Below, one piece after another: positions 31,101 through 37,659 of a stretch of DNA of 64,000 bases. The position numbers and the translations under genes were made by a program. The notes beneath the pieces are model-generated. The model worked only from the letters and a program-made list of their open reading frames with translations, was not told the DNA's origin and ran no database searches. Each line of letters opens with the position of its first letter. Positions within the stretch are counted from its first letter, which is position 1. This stretch comes from AP-15 sp963735445 (GTDB taxonomy: Bacteria > Pseudomonadota > Alphaproteobacteria > ATCC43930 > CGMCC-115725): contig CAVTLC010000045.1 of NCBI GenBank assembly GCA_963735445.1, positions 75,944 to 139,943 of the forward strand, written 5' to 3'.

Positions 31101-31474
31101 CCGTCATTGCTGTCGCGTTCTCGCCGGACGGCAAACTTGTTGTGACCGGCTCCGCGGACAAGATGGCACGGTTGTGGAAAGTTTTCTCTTCCGTCCAGGC
31201 TCTCGTCGAGGCGGTCAAAGCTTCGGTGCCGCGTTGCCTGAGCCCGGCACAGCGTCAGCAATTCCACCTGGGTACCGTGGCGCCGCGCTGGTGCCACACG
31301 CGAAATCTGTGGCCCTATGCCGATCACGGCCCGACCGAAACTCAAAGGTCCAGGCCGCCCTACGGTCCGCCGGCGATCAGTTGGGACGAGTTGTTGATCG
31401 CGACCTGGGATCGGCTGACCGGCTGGTTCACTATAGAGCCCGCACAGAACCCGCCGCCGCCCCGGACGAAATAG
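28169..31474 (+). CDS. TIR - transmembrane - 16x WD40 receptor-like protein
   Basis: About 1100 residues. An N-terminal TIR domain (about 8-150) begins AGIFISYARSD and keeps the catalytic-type Glu83 in SSERCAWEVERA. A charged linker follows, then one membrane helix (about 246-266, FLLLVTLGTGAGLWAV) preceded by Arg/Lys, and sixteen 42-residue WD40 repeats (29191-31206). A cysteine-containing tail follows (PRCLSPAQRQQF, PRWCHTRNLWPY). There is no STAND/NB ATPase between effector and sensor. The positive-inside rule puts TIR in the cytoplasm and WD40 outside. TIR domains of this type are commonly NADases or signalling adaptors in defence; a receptor role is inference. Start problem: the first canonical codon in frame is GTG 28235, which would delete the first TIR strand; ATC 28169 (after GGGGGAGAG) is where homology begins. 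Confidence 0.88.
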   Translation: MTVENPTERAGIFISYARSDSSVLAEELVTGIELAGFNAYLDRRDIAAAEDWEARLGDLIQNADTVVFILSPAAVSSERCAWEVERAVELGKRLIPVQGKSVPDADVPQHLRRLNYIFFREGQSFARPLAELVTALRQDVEWIREHTRLSQAAARWQARTRAGSAADDLLLRGNDLSEAIAWAARRKEDAPEITVLLRSYLSASEAYATSLAEAERQRLDERARLIVETETAQRNTSRIQRRSFKILSGFLLLVTLGTGAGLWAVFTGWQNLMTNRAQFIAGVIDQQADKGHYVNGMLVGLDALPDQTIASVGARVMPLEVTAWHALDGAWRKWSSGWGERKLLAHDEPVKAVAFSPDSKLVLTGSDDKTARLWDAATGKLVATLTGHDGPIEAVAFSPDSKRVLTGSADRTARLWDAATGKAAATFAGDDGPVVAVAFSPDGKLVLTCSWTKTARLWDAATGNPVATLAGHTGSVVAVAFSPDGKLVLTGSMDNTARLWDAATGKLVATLAGHDNGVRAVAFSPDGRLVLTGSFDKTARLWDTATGKWVSTLAGHDDRVRAVAFSPDGKLVLTGSDDKTARLWDAATGNPVATLAGHAGPIEVVAFSPDGKRVLTGSEDKTALLWDAATGKPVATLAGHDNGVMGVAFSPDGKRVVTGSEDNTARLWDTATDKPVVKLAGHNGIMHAVAFSPDGKLVLTGSWDKTARLWDAASGKPVATFAGHEDRVVAVAFSPDGKLVVTGSWDKTARLWDAANGKLVATLAGHDASVLAVAFSPDGKRVLTGSADKTARLWDAATGNPVATLAGHTGSVVAVAFSPDGKLVLTGSMDNTARLWGAAAGKPIRTLAGQDGSVFAAAFSPDGKRVVTGSRRTARLWDVATGNPVATLAGHDAYVWAVAFSPDAKLVLTGSWDNTARLWDAATGKPVAMLKGHTSIVSAVAFSPDGKLVVTGSNDKTARLWDTATGNPVATLAGHDGSVIAVAFSPDGKLVVTGSADKMARLWKVFSSVQALVEAVKASVPRCLSPAQRQQFHLGTVAPRWCHTRNLWPYADHGPTETQRSRPPYGPPAISWDELLIATWDRLTGWFTIEPAQNPPPPRTK
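29191..31206 (+). repeat. Tandem 126-bp repeat array encoding 16 WD40 units
   Basis: Sixteen in-frame units of 126 bp (one of 123) encode the consensus GH..xVxAVAFSPDGKLVLTGS.DKTARLWDAATG. Units 4 and 12 share a 132-bp block with no differences (29524-29655 and 30532-30663), exactly eight units apart, showing recent internal duplication or gene conversion. Similarity between units is high at DNA level throughout. Confidence 0.95.
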
Positions 31475-31577
31475 CGCGTACAAGGCTCCACCGGATTTCG
31501 CCACAAAGTCGTCGTACCCTCCCGCGGTCTCGAATTTCCGACGGCTTGGAATTGGGTTTGATGCGGTGCGCGGTATT

Positions 31578-31722
31578 TTCCCGGTTACCCAAATTTAATT
31601 CCCGATTAGGCCGTAAAAAGTTCCCGGTTATTTGACAGCTAATTCTGGTTAAGTCTTTGAGATACAATGCGAATCTCCTATGCCATCTCAAAAATTCGCG
31701 GTTATTTCCCGTTACACGGGAA
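31578..31722. repeat. Phased TTCCCGGTTA motifs and a palindrome
   Basis: Five related decamers: TTCCCGGTTA (31578), TTCCCGATTA (31599), TTCCCGGTTA (31621), TTCGCGGTTA (31695) and TTCCCGTTA (31706). Spacings are 21, 22, 74 and 11 bp, all near multiples of the helical turn. The last one forms a perfect inverted repeat TTCCCGT-TAC-ACGGGAA (31706-31722). The block is A/T-richer than its surroundings and lies between the TIR-WD40 gene and the convergent CoA-transferase gene. Confidence 0.6.
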
Positions 31723-31749
31723 TTCGCCGGCGCGTCGGTCAGGTCGGCC

Positions 31750-32940
31750 TCAGATCACGCCCTCCTCGCGCAGTGCGGCGATTTCGGCGGCGGCGTAGCC
31801 GAGGCTCGCCAGGATTTGGTCGGTGTGCTCGCCCAATAATGGCGCCGGGCGGCGGTAGCTGCCGGGCGTCTCGGACAATTCGATTGGGGTCGGCGCCAAT
31901 GGGAACTCGGTCGCGAGTGCCGGGTGCGGCACGTCTTCGAGCAGATGGGCGGCGCGGATGTGAGCGTCGTCGAGCGCCTGTTGCGGCGAATAGAGCTGAC
32001 CGGCGACGATGCTGGCTTCCTCGAGCGCCGCGAGCGCCTCGGCGCAATTTCGCTCGGCGCACCACAGGGTCATTCGCGCCGAAATGATCTCGCCATGATC
32101 GGCGCGCGACTGGTCGTCGGCAAAGCGCGGGTCGGAGAGCCAGTGGTCCTCGCCGATCATCCGCGTCCAGCGCCGGAACATCGCCGGCCCGATCACCGTC
32201 GCGACAATCCAGCCATCCTTGCAGCGGTAAAAATCGGCGGGCGCCGAGTTGAAGCCGCGGTTGACCGTCGCGACCCGGTTCACCCCGGTCAAGGCTTGTT
32301 CGATCAGGGTGGCATTGGCAAAGGCGATTGCGGTGCGCAGCAGGGCGCCCTCGACCTTTTGCCCATGCCCGGTCTTGCCGCGCTCGATCAACGCCGCAAG
32401 CGTGCCAAAGGCCGACAGGCAAGCGGTGCCGAAATCGACCCAGGGCAGCTTTAGCGCGATCGGCTGCTCGGGCGTGCCGGACAGGTAAACCGCGCCGCTC
32501 ATCGCCTGGCCGATGCCGTCAAAGCCGTGCTTGTGCGACAGCGGCCCGCCGGCGCCAAAACCGGTCACCGTCGTCAGGATAATGTCGGGCTTGACCTGGC
32601 GCAGACTGTCGAGGTCGAGCGCCAGCGAGCGCAAAACCCGCGGCGGCAGATTGGCGACAACGACATCGGCGGTGGCGACGAGCTTTTTGACGATCTCGCG
32701 GCCCCCAGGTGCGGCCGGATCGAGCGTCATGCCGAGCTTGTTGCGGTTCATCGCCAGGAACATCGCACCACCGCCTCCGGGGCCCGCGCCGACCGGGATG
32801 TAAGCGCGGTCCTCGCCGCCCTCGATCCGCTCGATGCGGATCACCTCGGCGCCGAGATCGCCCAGCAACGCGGCGCAAAACGGCCCCGCGATGTAGCGGC
32901 CGAAATCGAGCACGCGGATCCCATCGAGTACGCCCGACAT
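31750..32940 (-). CDS. CaiB/BaiF family III CoA-transferase
   Basis: A 396-residue enzyme that transfers CoA between carboxylic acids; the substrate is unknown. Family hallmarks are GIRVLDFGRYIAGPFCAALLGDLGAEVIRIE at the N-terminus (read in pieces: LDFGRYIAGP, GDLGAEVIRIE), MFLAMNRNKLGMTLD, the YRCKDGW motif, and the late segment HLLEDVPHPA. The catalytic Asp region around residue 165-175 is present (GAVYLSG context). ATG 32940 is chosen: GGAGGGG lies four bases upstream and it gives the usual N-terminus, whereas the frame extends 23 codons further without support. It stands alone, divergent from the FNT gene. Confidence 0.9.
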   Translation of the reverse strand: MSGVLDGIRVLDFGRYIAGPFCAALLGDLGAEVIRIERIEGGEDRAYIPVGAGPGGGGAMFLAMNRNKLGMTLDPAAPGGREIVKKLVATADVVVANLPPRVLRSLALDLDSLRQVKPDIILTTVTGFGAGGPLSHKHGFDGIGQAMSGAVYLSGTPEQPIALKLPWVDFGTACLSAFGTLAALIERGKTGHGQKVEGALLRTAIAFANATLIEQALTGVNRVATVNRGFNSAPADFYRCKDGWIVATVIGPAMFRRWTRMIGEDHWLSDPRFADDQSRADHGEIISARMTLWCAERNCAEALAALEEASIVAGQLYSPQQALDDAHIRAAHLLEDVPHPALATEFPLAPTPIELSETPGSYRRPAPLLGEHTDQILASLGYAAAEIAALREEGVI

Positions 32941-33146
32941 TGAACCCCTCCGCTTCGGCTGAACCCGACCGTCGCGGCACAGCATACAGCGCCGGTCTCG
33001 GCGGAGCACCGTCCCCGATCACCGCGCCAGCCGCGGTCTGGGTTACCTGCCGGGGCGGTGGCAAGCGGCTGGTAACGGGTCGGCATCTCCTGGTGTTGAC
33101 GAGGGGTGCGCGGGTCTCACCCGCCAATCGATGCGAGCCCCGACAG

Positions 33147-34055
33147 ATGGATGAATTACGGGCAGGGACGGCGAGCCCTGCGGCAGAAAACGAGCGCGCC
33201 GAGGCCGATCAAGATGAAACGCCTCAAGATGAAACGCCCCAAGATGAAACGCCGGCCGGCGTCACCGAGCGCGAGATCGAGGATATCGAAGACCGCGCCC
33301 GACTGCGCACGCCGGTCATTTACGAAATCGTGCGCCGCGAAGGCGAAACCGAAATGGACCGCCCGAGCACGTCGCTGTGGTGGTCCGGGGTCGCCGCCGG
33401 GCTGTCGATCAGCTTTTCATTACTGGCGCAGGCGGTGCTGTGGATGCATCTGCCGAATGCGCCGTGGCGCCCGCTGGTCAGCTCTTTTGGCTATTCGGTT
33501 GGATTTCTGATCGTCGTGCTGGCGCGCCAACAGCTGTTTACCGAAAACACCGTGACGGTCGTATTGCCGGTCGTCGCCGAGTTCACCGCGTCCAATTTGC
33601 GAAGATTGCTGCGGATGTGGAGCATCGTTTTCGCCGCCAACATGGTCGGGACTTTTGTCTCGGCATTGTTTTGCACGATTACGCCGGCCATCTCGCCCGA
33701 ATTGCGCGGCGCGATGCTCGAACTCAGCCACACGACGATGGAGCTCAGCTGGGCCGAGATGCTGTTCCGCGGCATCGGCGCCGGATTTCTGATCTCGGCG
33801 ATGGTTTGGCTGATCCCCAGCGCGGAGGGCGCGCAATTCTTCGTTATCACAATGAACACCTACCTGATCGCGATCGCCGGTTTTACGCATATCGTTGCCG
33901 GCAGCGTCGAAGGCTTCTTGCTGGTGTTGAACGGCCATCTCGGCTTTTTGCAGATGATCGGCCATTTCACGGTGCCGGTTCTGCTCGGCAACGTCATCGG
34001 AGGGACGGCGTTGTTCGCCGTTATCTCCTATGCGCAGGTTATGAAGGAAATGTGA
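33147..34055 (+). CDS. Formate/nitrite transporter (FNT) family channel, YfdC-like
   Basis: A 302-residue membrane channel. The first 60 residues are acidic and probably disordered, with three QDETP repeats and EREIEDIEDRARL. Six hydrophobic segments follow, with FNT landmarks RQQLFTENTV (pore-loop region) and VLNGHLGFLQMIGHFTVPVLLGNVIGG. The acidic N-terminal extension is typical of the YfdC branch, whose substrate is not established. The next gene (MgtC) overlaps by four bases (GTGA), so the products are translationally coupled. The frame extends upstream to 32709, but that part is antisense to the CoA-transferase gene and was rejected. Confidence 0.88.
   Translation: MDELRAGTASPAAENERAEADQDETPQDETPQDETPAGVTEREIEDIEDRARLRTPVIYEIVRREGETEMDRPSTSLWWSGVAAGLSISFSLLAQAVLWMHLPNAPWRPLVSSFGYSVGFLIVVLARQQLFTENTVTVVLPVVAEFTASNLRRLLRMWSIVFAANMVGTFVSALFCTITPAISPELRGAMLELSHTTMELSWAEMLFRGIGAGFLISAMVWLIPSAEGAQFFVITMNTYLIAIAGFTHIVAGSVEGFLLVLNGHLGFLQMIGHFTVPVLLGNVIGGTALFAVISYAQVMKEM
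33210..33254 (+). repeat. Three tandem 15-bp repeats (QDETP)
   Basis: CAAGATGAAACGCCN occurs three times without gaps at 33210, 33225 and 33240, encoding QDETP each time inside the disordered N-terminus of the FNT channel. Copy number may vary by slippage. Confidence 0.9.
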
Positions 34056-34792
34056 CAGTCGCCGGCGATCCGCGCTCAGCCGGATCGGAGGTGCAAGCGG
34101 TCAATGTCGCCAAACATCGGATGGGGGGATATAGCGTGCGGTTGGCGCTGACCTTGTTGGCCGGCGCGGTGATCGGCTTCAACCGCGGCGAGCGCCACCA
34201 GCAGGTCGGTTTGCGGACCACGATGCTGGTCTGCCTTGCCGGATCGGTGACGATGATCCTGGTGAACGTTTTATTTCCTGCGGTGCGCCAGCCCGAAGGT
34301 CTGTTTCGGTTGCCCCAGGGCCTGCTTTCGGGGATCGGGTTTATCGGCGCCGGCGCCATCGTCCGTCGCGGCAGGCTCGTCGAAGGGGTTACCACGGCGG
34401 CGACCTTGTGGTTTGTGACCGTGATCGGGATGTGCCTCGGCGCCGGCTATCTTGGGCTTGGAGCGGCGTCCTCCGGCCTCGCGGCGCTGATACTCTGGTG
34501 CCTCAAATGGGTTGAGCGCCGCATCGGCATCGCGCGGCAGGCCCGCCTCATCGTGGCTTTCGAGACCGGTTCCGGTATCGAAAACCGAGTTATCGCCGCC
34601 CTCGCCCACGCCGGCTACAAGATCGCCGCCGAGTCGCGTTCGCTGACGGCCAACGGCGAGTGTTGCGAGATCTGCTATCAGCTGCGCTGGTACGATGATG
34701 GCCGCGCTGCGCTCACACCTGGTTTTACCGATGATCTAGCGCGCGAACGCGGTGTCCAGCGCCTCGAATGGAAGCCGGCCCGCGTCGACTGA
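34052..34792 (+). CDS. MgtC/SapB family membrane protein
   Basis: A 246-residue protein with the MgtC core: VRLALTLLAGAVIGFNRGERH, AGLRTT-like VGLRTTMLVCLAGS, then GLLSGIGFIGAGAIVRRG and VTTAATLWFVTVIGMCLGAG. Four membrane segments lie in residues 25-150, followed by a C-terminal soluble ACT-like domain (about 165-235). MgtC proteins modulate Mg homeostasis and the F-ATPase in pathogens; the role in free-living bacteria is less clear. The GTG start at 34052 overlaps the FNT stop, with AAGGA just before it. It converges on the next gene, with a 24-base gap. Confidence 0.9.
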   Translation: MTVAGDPRSAGSEVQAVNVAKHRMGGYSVRLALTLLAGAVIGFNRGERHQQVGLRTTMLVCLAGSVTMILVNVLFPAVRQPEGLFRLPQGLLSGIGFIGAGAIVRRGRLVEGVTTAATLWFVTVIGMCLGAGYLGLGAASSGLAALILWCLKWVERRIGIARQARLIVAFETGSGIENRVIAALAHAGYKIAAESRSLTANGECCEICYQLRWYDDGRAALTPGFTDDLARERGVQRLEWKPARVD

Positions 34793-34816
34793 ACCCTCGC
34801 GAGCCGCCTAACTCGA

Positions 34817-36370
34817 TTAGTTGTTGATCCACTCACGCTCAAAGCGGGCGTAGCAATCGCGCTCGCCCGGCATCTTGAGCCAGCCCGCCAACAGCCGCGG
34901 TGTCGCCAGCAGCAACCGGTCGCGCAAATGCGTCGAGTTGTGCTCGTACTCCTCAAAGGTCGAGACCGTGATCTTCTGGTTGTGCGGGTCGTCCTGGAAC
35001 CGGCAGGCGCACAGCGCCACCGTTTCCTGATAGGCGCGGCGGTCGGCCCCAGACTTCAGATACTTGCCCGCGACCGCCGTGGCGCGCGGAAAGTCCAAGG
35101 CCATGATCGCCTCGTCGAGTTCGCCGAGCAGCGCCTGCGGGCTACGGCCGTCGCCGTTGAACGCGGCCCCCTCGTCCTCGATGACCGAATGGTACAGCTT
35201 GTTTTCGTGCGCCACGTCGTTGATAAAGCTCGCCATCAAATAAAGGATGCGCGCCTGATACGGGTTGTCGCGGCTGCGCAGCCAATTGTTGGCGACGTTG
35301 CAATAGTCGAACGGGTGCTGGCCGTTGGTGAATTGCCGCGGCACGGTCGTCCGTAAGATCAACTCCGCGGCGCCGAGCTGGATCGTGTCGCCGAGGCTTC
35401 TGATCGATTTGCCGGCTTTGAGATGCTTGGTCAGCAGGTCCCAGACCGCACCGCTATCCGCGGTCATCAGCTGATCGAGCATTTCTTCGACTTCGGCCGG
35501 GGACAGCGGCGTCTTGTTGGTGTGCACCAGGCCCTTGCCGCCATCCTCGGGAAACTCGGCGGCGAGCCGCACGCACACTGAATCGTAAAGCGAGTAATAG
35601 AGCGGCCCGACCGCCATATCGGGCACACCCATGTAGTAGACGCCGTGCGCCTGATCCCAACCGACGACATCGGCGAGGTCGGTAATCGCGCGCGCCCGGA
35701 TCGCCTTATGGCCGGTGTTGCGCGCCTTGCGGCCGATGACGGTGTCCTGCAGGTCGATCAGGCCAAGAAATTCGAGCTGTTCGCGCAGCATCGGCCGCAA
35801 CTGCTCGTCCTCGGCCATGCCCAGGAACAAGCCGTAGGAACGTCGTGCGTCGCCGCTGACGGTGGCGATCATATGCGAATGCAGCCGTTCCTCGACCGAG
35901 CCCTGTTCGTGAATCGGCTCGTGATCCTCCTGCCACACGACCGGGCCATAATCCGGCGGCGGGACGTTGATGCCCTTCATTGTCGCATAGCGGCCGGGAT
36001 ATTTGCCGAGCAGCTGGTTCCAGATGTCGAGCCCGGCCGGGATGTACCAGACGCTCTGCAACAGGGGCAGCAGCCGGTATTTCTCCGGCAGATAGGGCGT
36101 CAGGCAGGCCGACGCGCGCAGGCCGAGGATCGTGTGGTCGTTGTTGATCAGCGAGACCTGACCATCCTTGACGTTGATGTGGCTCGGGACCTGCACAAAG
36201 GGGGCTTCCGCGGCGGTCACGACCGCGAGCGCATCGCCGATCGAGCGCCCGTCCTTTGCCACCATCCGGAAAAACAGATCGGTGGTTTTTGGCTGATCGC
36301 GTTCGAGGATCGCGTCGGTCAGGGGCCCGAAGTACTTGTCTTGACTGATTTCGGTGCGGCTGCGCAACAT
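34817..36370 (-). CDS. Conserved-looking 517-residue protein of unknown function
   Basis: A soluble, largely helical protein with no signal peptide or membrane segment. It is rich in His, Trp and acidic residues, with motifs such as WQEDHEPIHEQGSVEERLHSH, GRKARNTGHKA and FINDVAHENKLYHSV that look like metal- or substrate-binding clusters. Codon use is like its neighbours and the frame is intact over 1.5 kb, so it is certainly a gene. I do not recognise the family; an oxygenase-like or hydrolase role is possible from the His clusters but unproven. It stands alone between two convergent or divergent neighbours. Confidence 0.8.
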   Translation of the reverse strand: MLRSRTEISQDKYFGPLTDAILERDQPKTTDLFFRMVAKDGRSIGDALAVVTAAEAPFVQVPSHINVKDGQVSLINNDHTILGLRASACLTPYLPEKYRLLPLLQSVWYIPAGLDIWNQLLGKYPGRYATMKGINVPPPDYGPVVWQEDHEPIHEQGSVEERLHSHMIATVSGDARRSYGLFLGMAEDEQLRPMLREQLEFLGLIDLQDTVIGRKARNTGHKAIRARAITDLADVVGWDQAHGVYYMGVPDMAVGPLYYSLYDSVCVRLAAEFPEDGGKGLVHTNKTPLSPAEVEEMLDQLMTADSGAVWDLLTKHLKAGKSIRSLGDTIQLGAAELILRTTVPRQFTNGQHPFDYCNVANNWLRSRDNPYQARILYLMASFINDVAHENKLYHSVIEDEGAAFNGDGRSPQALLGELDEAIMALDFPRATAVAGKYLKSGADRRAYQETVALCACRFQDDPHNQKITVSTFEEYEHNSTHLRDRLLLATPRLLAGWLKMPGERDCYARFEREWINN

Positions 36371-36692
36371 CGCGGCACTCCGGCGGCTTGAAAGATAATG
36401 CAGCCTGGAGTGTAAGACTCGACTTAGCCTCGACGAAACCGGCGATCCAGCATTGGTGCTATGCCGGGGGTTTGCTCAGTGCGCGACTGGGAAAGGGCGG
36501 CGTTCCCCGCACTGCAATGAGCGATTGCCGCAGCCAATCGCGGTCACGGTCGATGGCCGGCACGCCGGTCTACCGCGCAGGAGTGCCGCAGCGCGGAGCA
36601 AATGGTTAACGGGCTAAAAGGGTTTTTGCGTCCCCCCTGTCGCACTCTTCGTTCATCATGATAACCTGCCGCGAAACGGAGCGAAGGGGCCT
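36371..36692. other. 0.3-kb intergenic region between divergent genes
   Basis: It holds the promoters of the leftward unknown gene and of cysE. I see no RNA gene or clear riboswitch. A GCGAAGGGG ribosome site lies just before the cysE ATG. Confidence 0.5.
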
Positions 36693-37541
36693 ATGAACGA
36701 CATCGGCTTTGCCGCACCGGGGGCGCCCGGAACCCGACCACAACCCGCCTCCTCGACCGAGATCGAGCTGTGGCCGATATTGTGCGCGGAAGCGGCGCGG
36801 GCGGCGGCCCGCGAGGAGATCCTGGCCGGGCTCATCGATCGCGCGGTGCTTAGTTGCGACAACTTTACCTCGGCTCTTGGCGGGTTGCTGGCGCACAAGC
36901 TTGCGGATGCGGCATTGCCGGCGCCCCGGCTTGCCGACCTCGTCAGATCAGCAATCGCCGATGAACCGGCGATCGTCGTTGCGGCGGCGACCGATCTCAA
37001 CGCGATCCGCACCCGCGACCCGGCCGCAGAGAGCTATCTGACCCCGTTCCTCTACTACAAGGGTTTCCACGCGCTCGAGTGGCACCGCATCGCTCATTGG
37101 GTGTGGCGGGTAGGACGACGCGACCTCGCGCATTTCCTGCAAAGCCGCGCTTCCGAAGTTTTCGCGGTCGACATTCATCCCGCGGTTCCGATCGGGACCG
37201 GGGTGTTTATCGATCACGCCACCGGTCTCGTCGTCGGCGAGACCGCGGTCATCGGCAACGATGTTTCGATTTTGCACGAGGTGACCCTGGGCGGGACCGG
37301 CAAGGAGCGCGGCGACCGCCACCCCAAGGTGCGCGACGGCGTGCTGTTGTGTGCCGGCGCCAAGGTGCTCGGCAATGTCGAGATCGGCCGCGAAGCCAAA
37401 GTCGGCGCCGGCAGCGTTGTTCTTACCAATGTGCCGCCGCGAGCGACTGTCGCCGGCGTGCCGGCGCGCATCGTCGCCTGGTCGCAGGGTGCGGTTCCGG
37501 CCCTGGAAATGGATCAAAGCCTGCCGGACTACGAGATCTGA
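36693..37541 (+). CDS. cysE: Serine O-acetyltransferase
   Basis: A 282-residue enzyme that makes O-acetylserine from serine and acetyl-CoA, the first step of cysteine synthesis. The N-terminal helical SATase domain (about 20-150) is followed by a left-handed beta-helix of hexapeptide repeats. The active-site region reads DIHPAVPIGTGVFIDHATGLVVGE (read in pieces: DIHPAVPIGTG, IDHATGLVVGE), and the end GVPARIVAW is typical. GAAGGGG precedes the ATG. It complements the cysD-cysNC pair elsewhere in the window. Confidence 0.96.
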   Translation: MNDIGFAAPGAPGTRPQPASSTEIELWPILCAEAARAAAREEILAGLIDRAVLSCDNFTSALGGLLAHKLADAALPAPRLADLVRSAIADEPAIVVAAATDLNAIRTRDPAAESYLTPFLYYKGFHALEWHRIAHWVWRVGRRDLAHFLQSRASEVFAVDIHPAVPIGTGVFIDHATGLVVGETAVIGNDVSILHEVTLGGTGKERGDRHPKVRDGVLLCAGAKVLGNVEIGREAKVGAGSVVLTNVPPRATVAGVPARIVAWSQGAVPALEMDQSLPDYEI

Positions 37542-37659
37542 CCCGACTGGCCCGAACTGACCGGACCACGGCGCCTGGGCCAAGCTCCGTGAGGGCTTAG
37601 GTGGACCGGGTCAACCCATCTAAGCGTGCCATAGAGATTTCCTGGATCTGAAATTAAAG

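Noticed and set aside
29191..31206. Direct-repeat array resembling CRISPR or VNTR
   Set aside because: Units are 126 bp, in frame and encode WD40 blades; there are no constant-length spacers.
32709..33146. N-terminal extension of the FNT channel frame
   Set aside because: It runs antisense through the CoA-transferase gene and lacks membrane or FNT features; ATG 33147 gives a sensible start.
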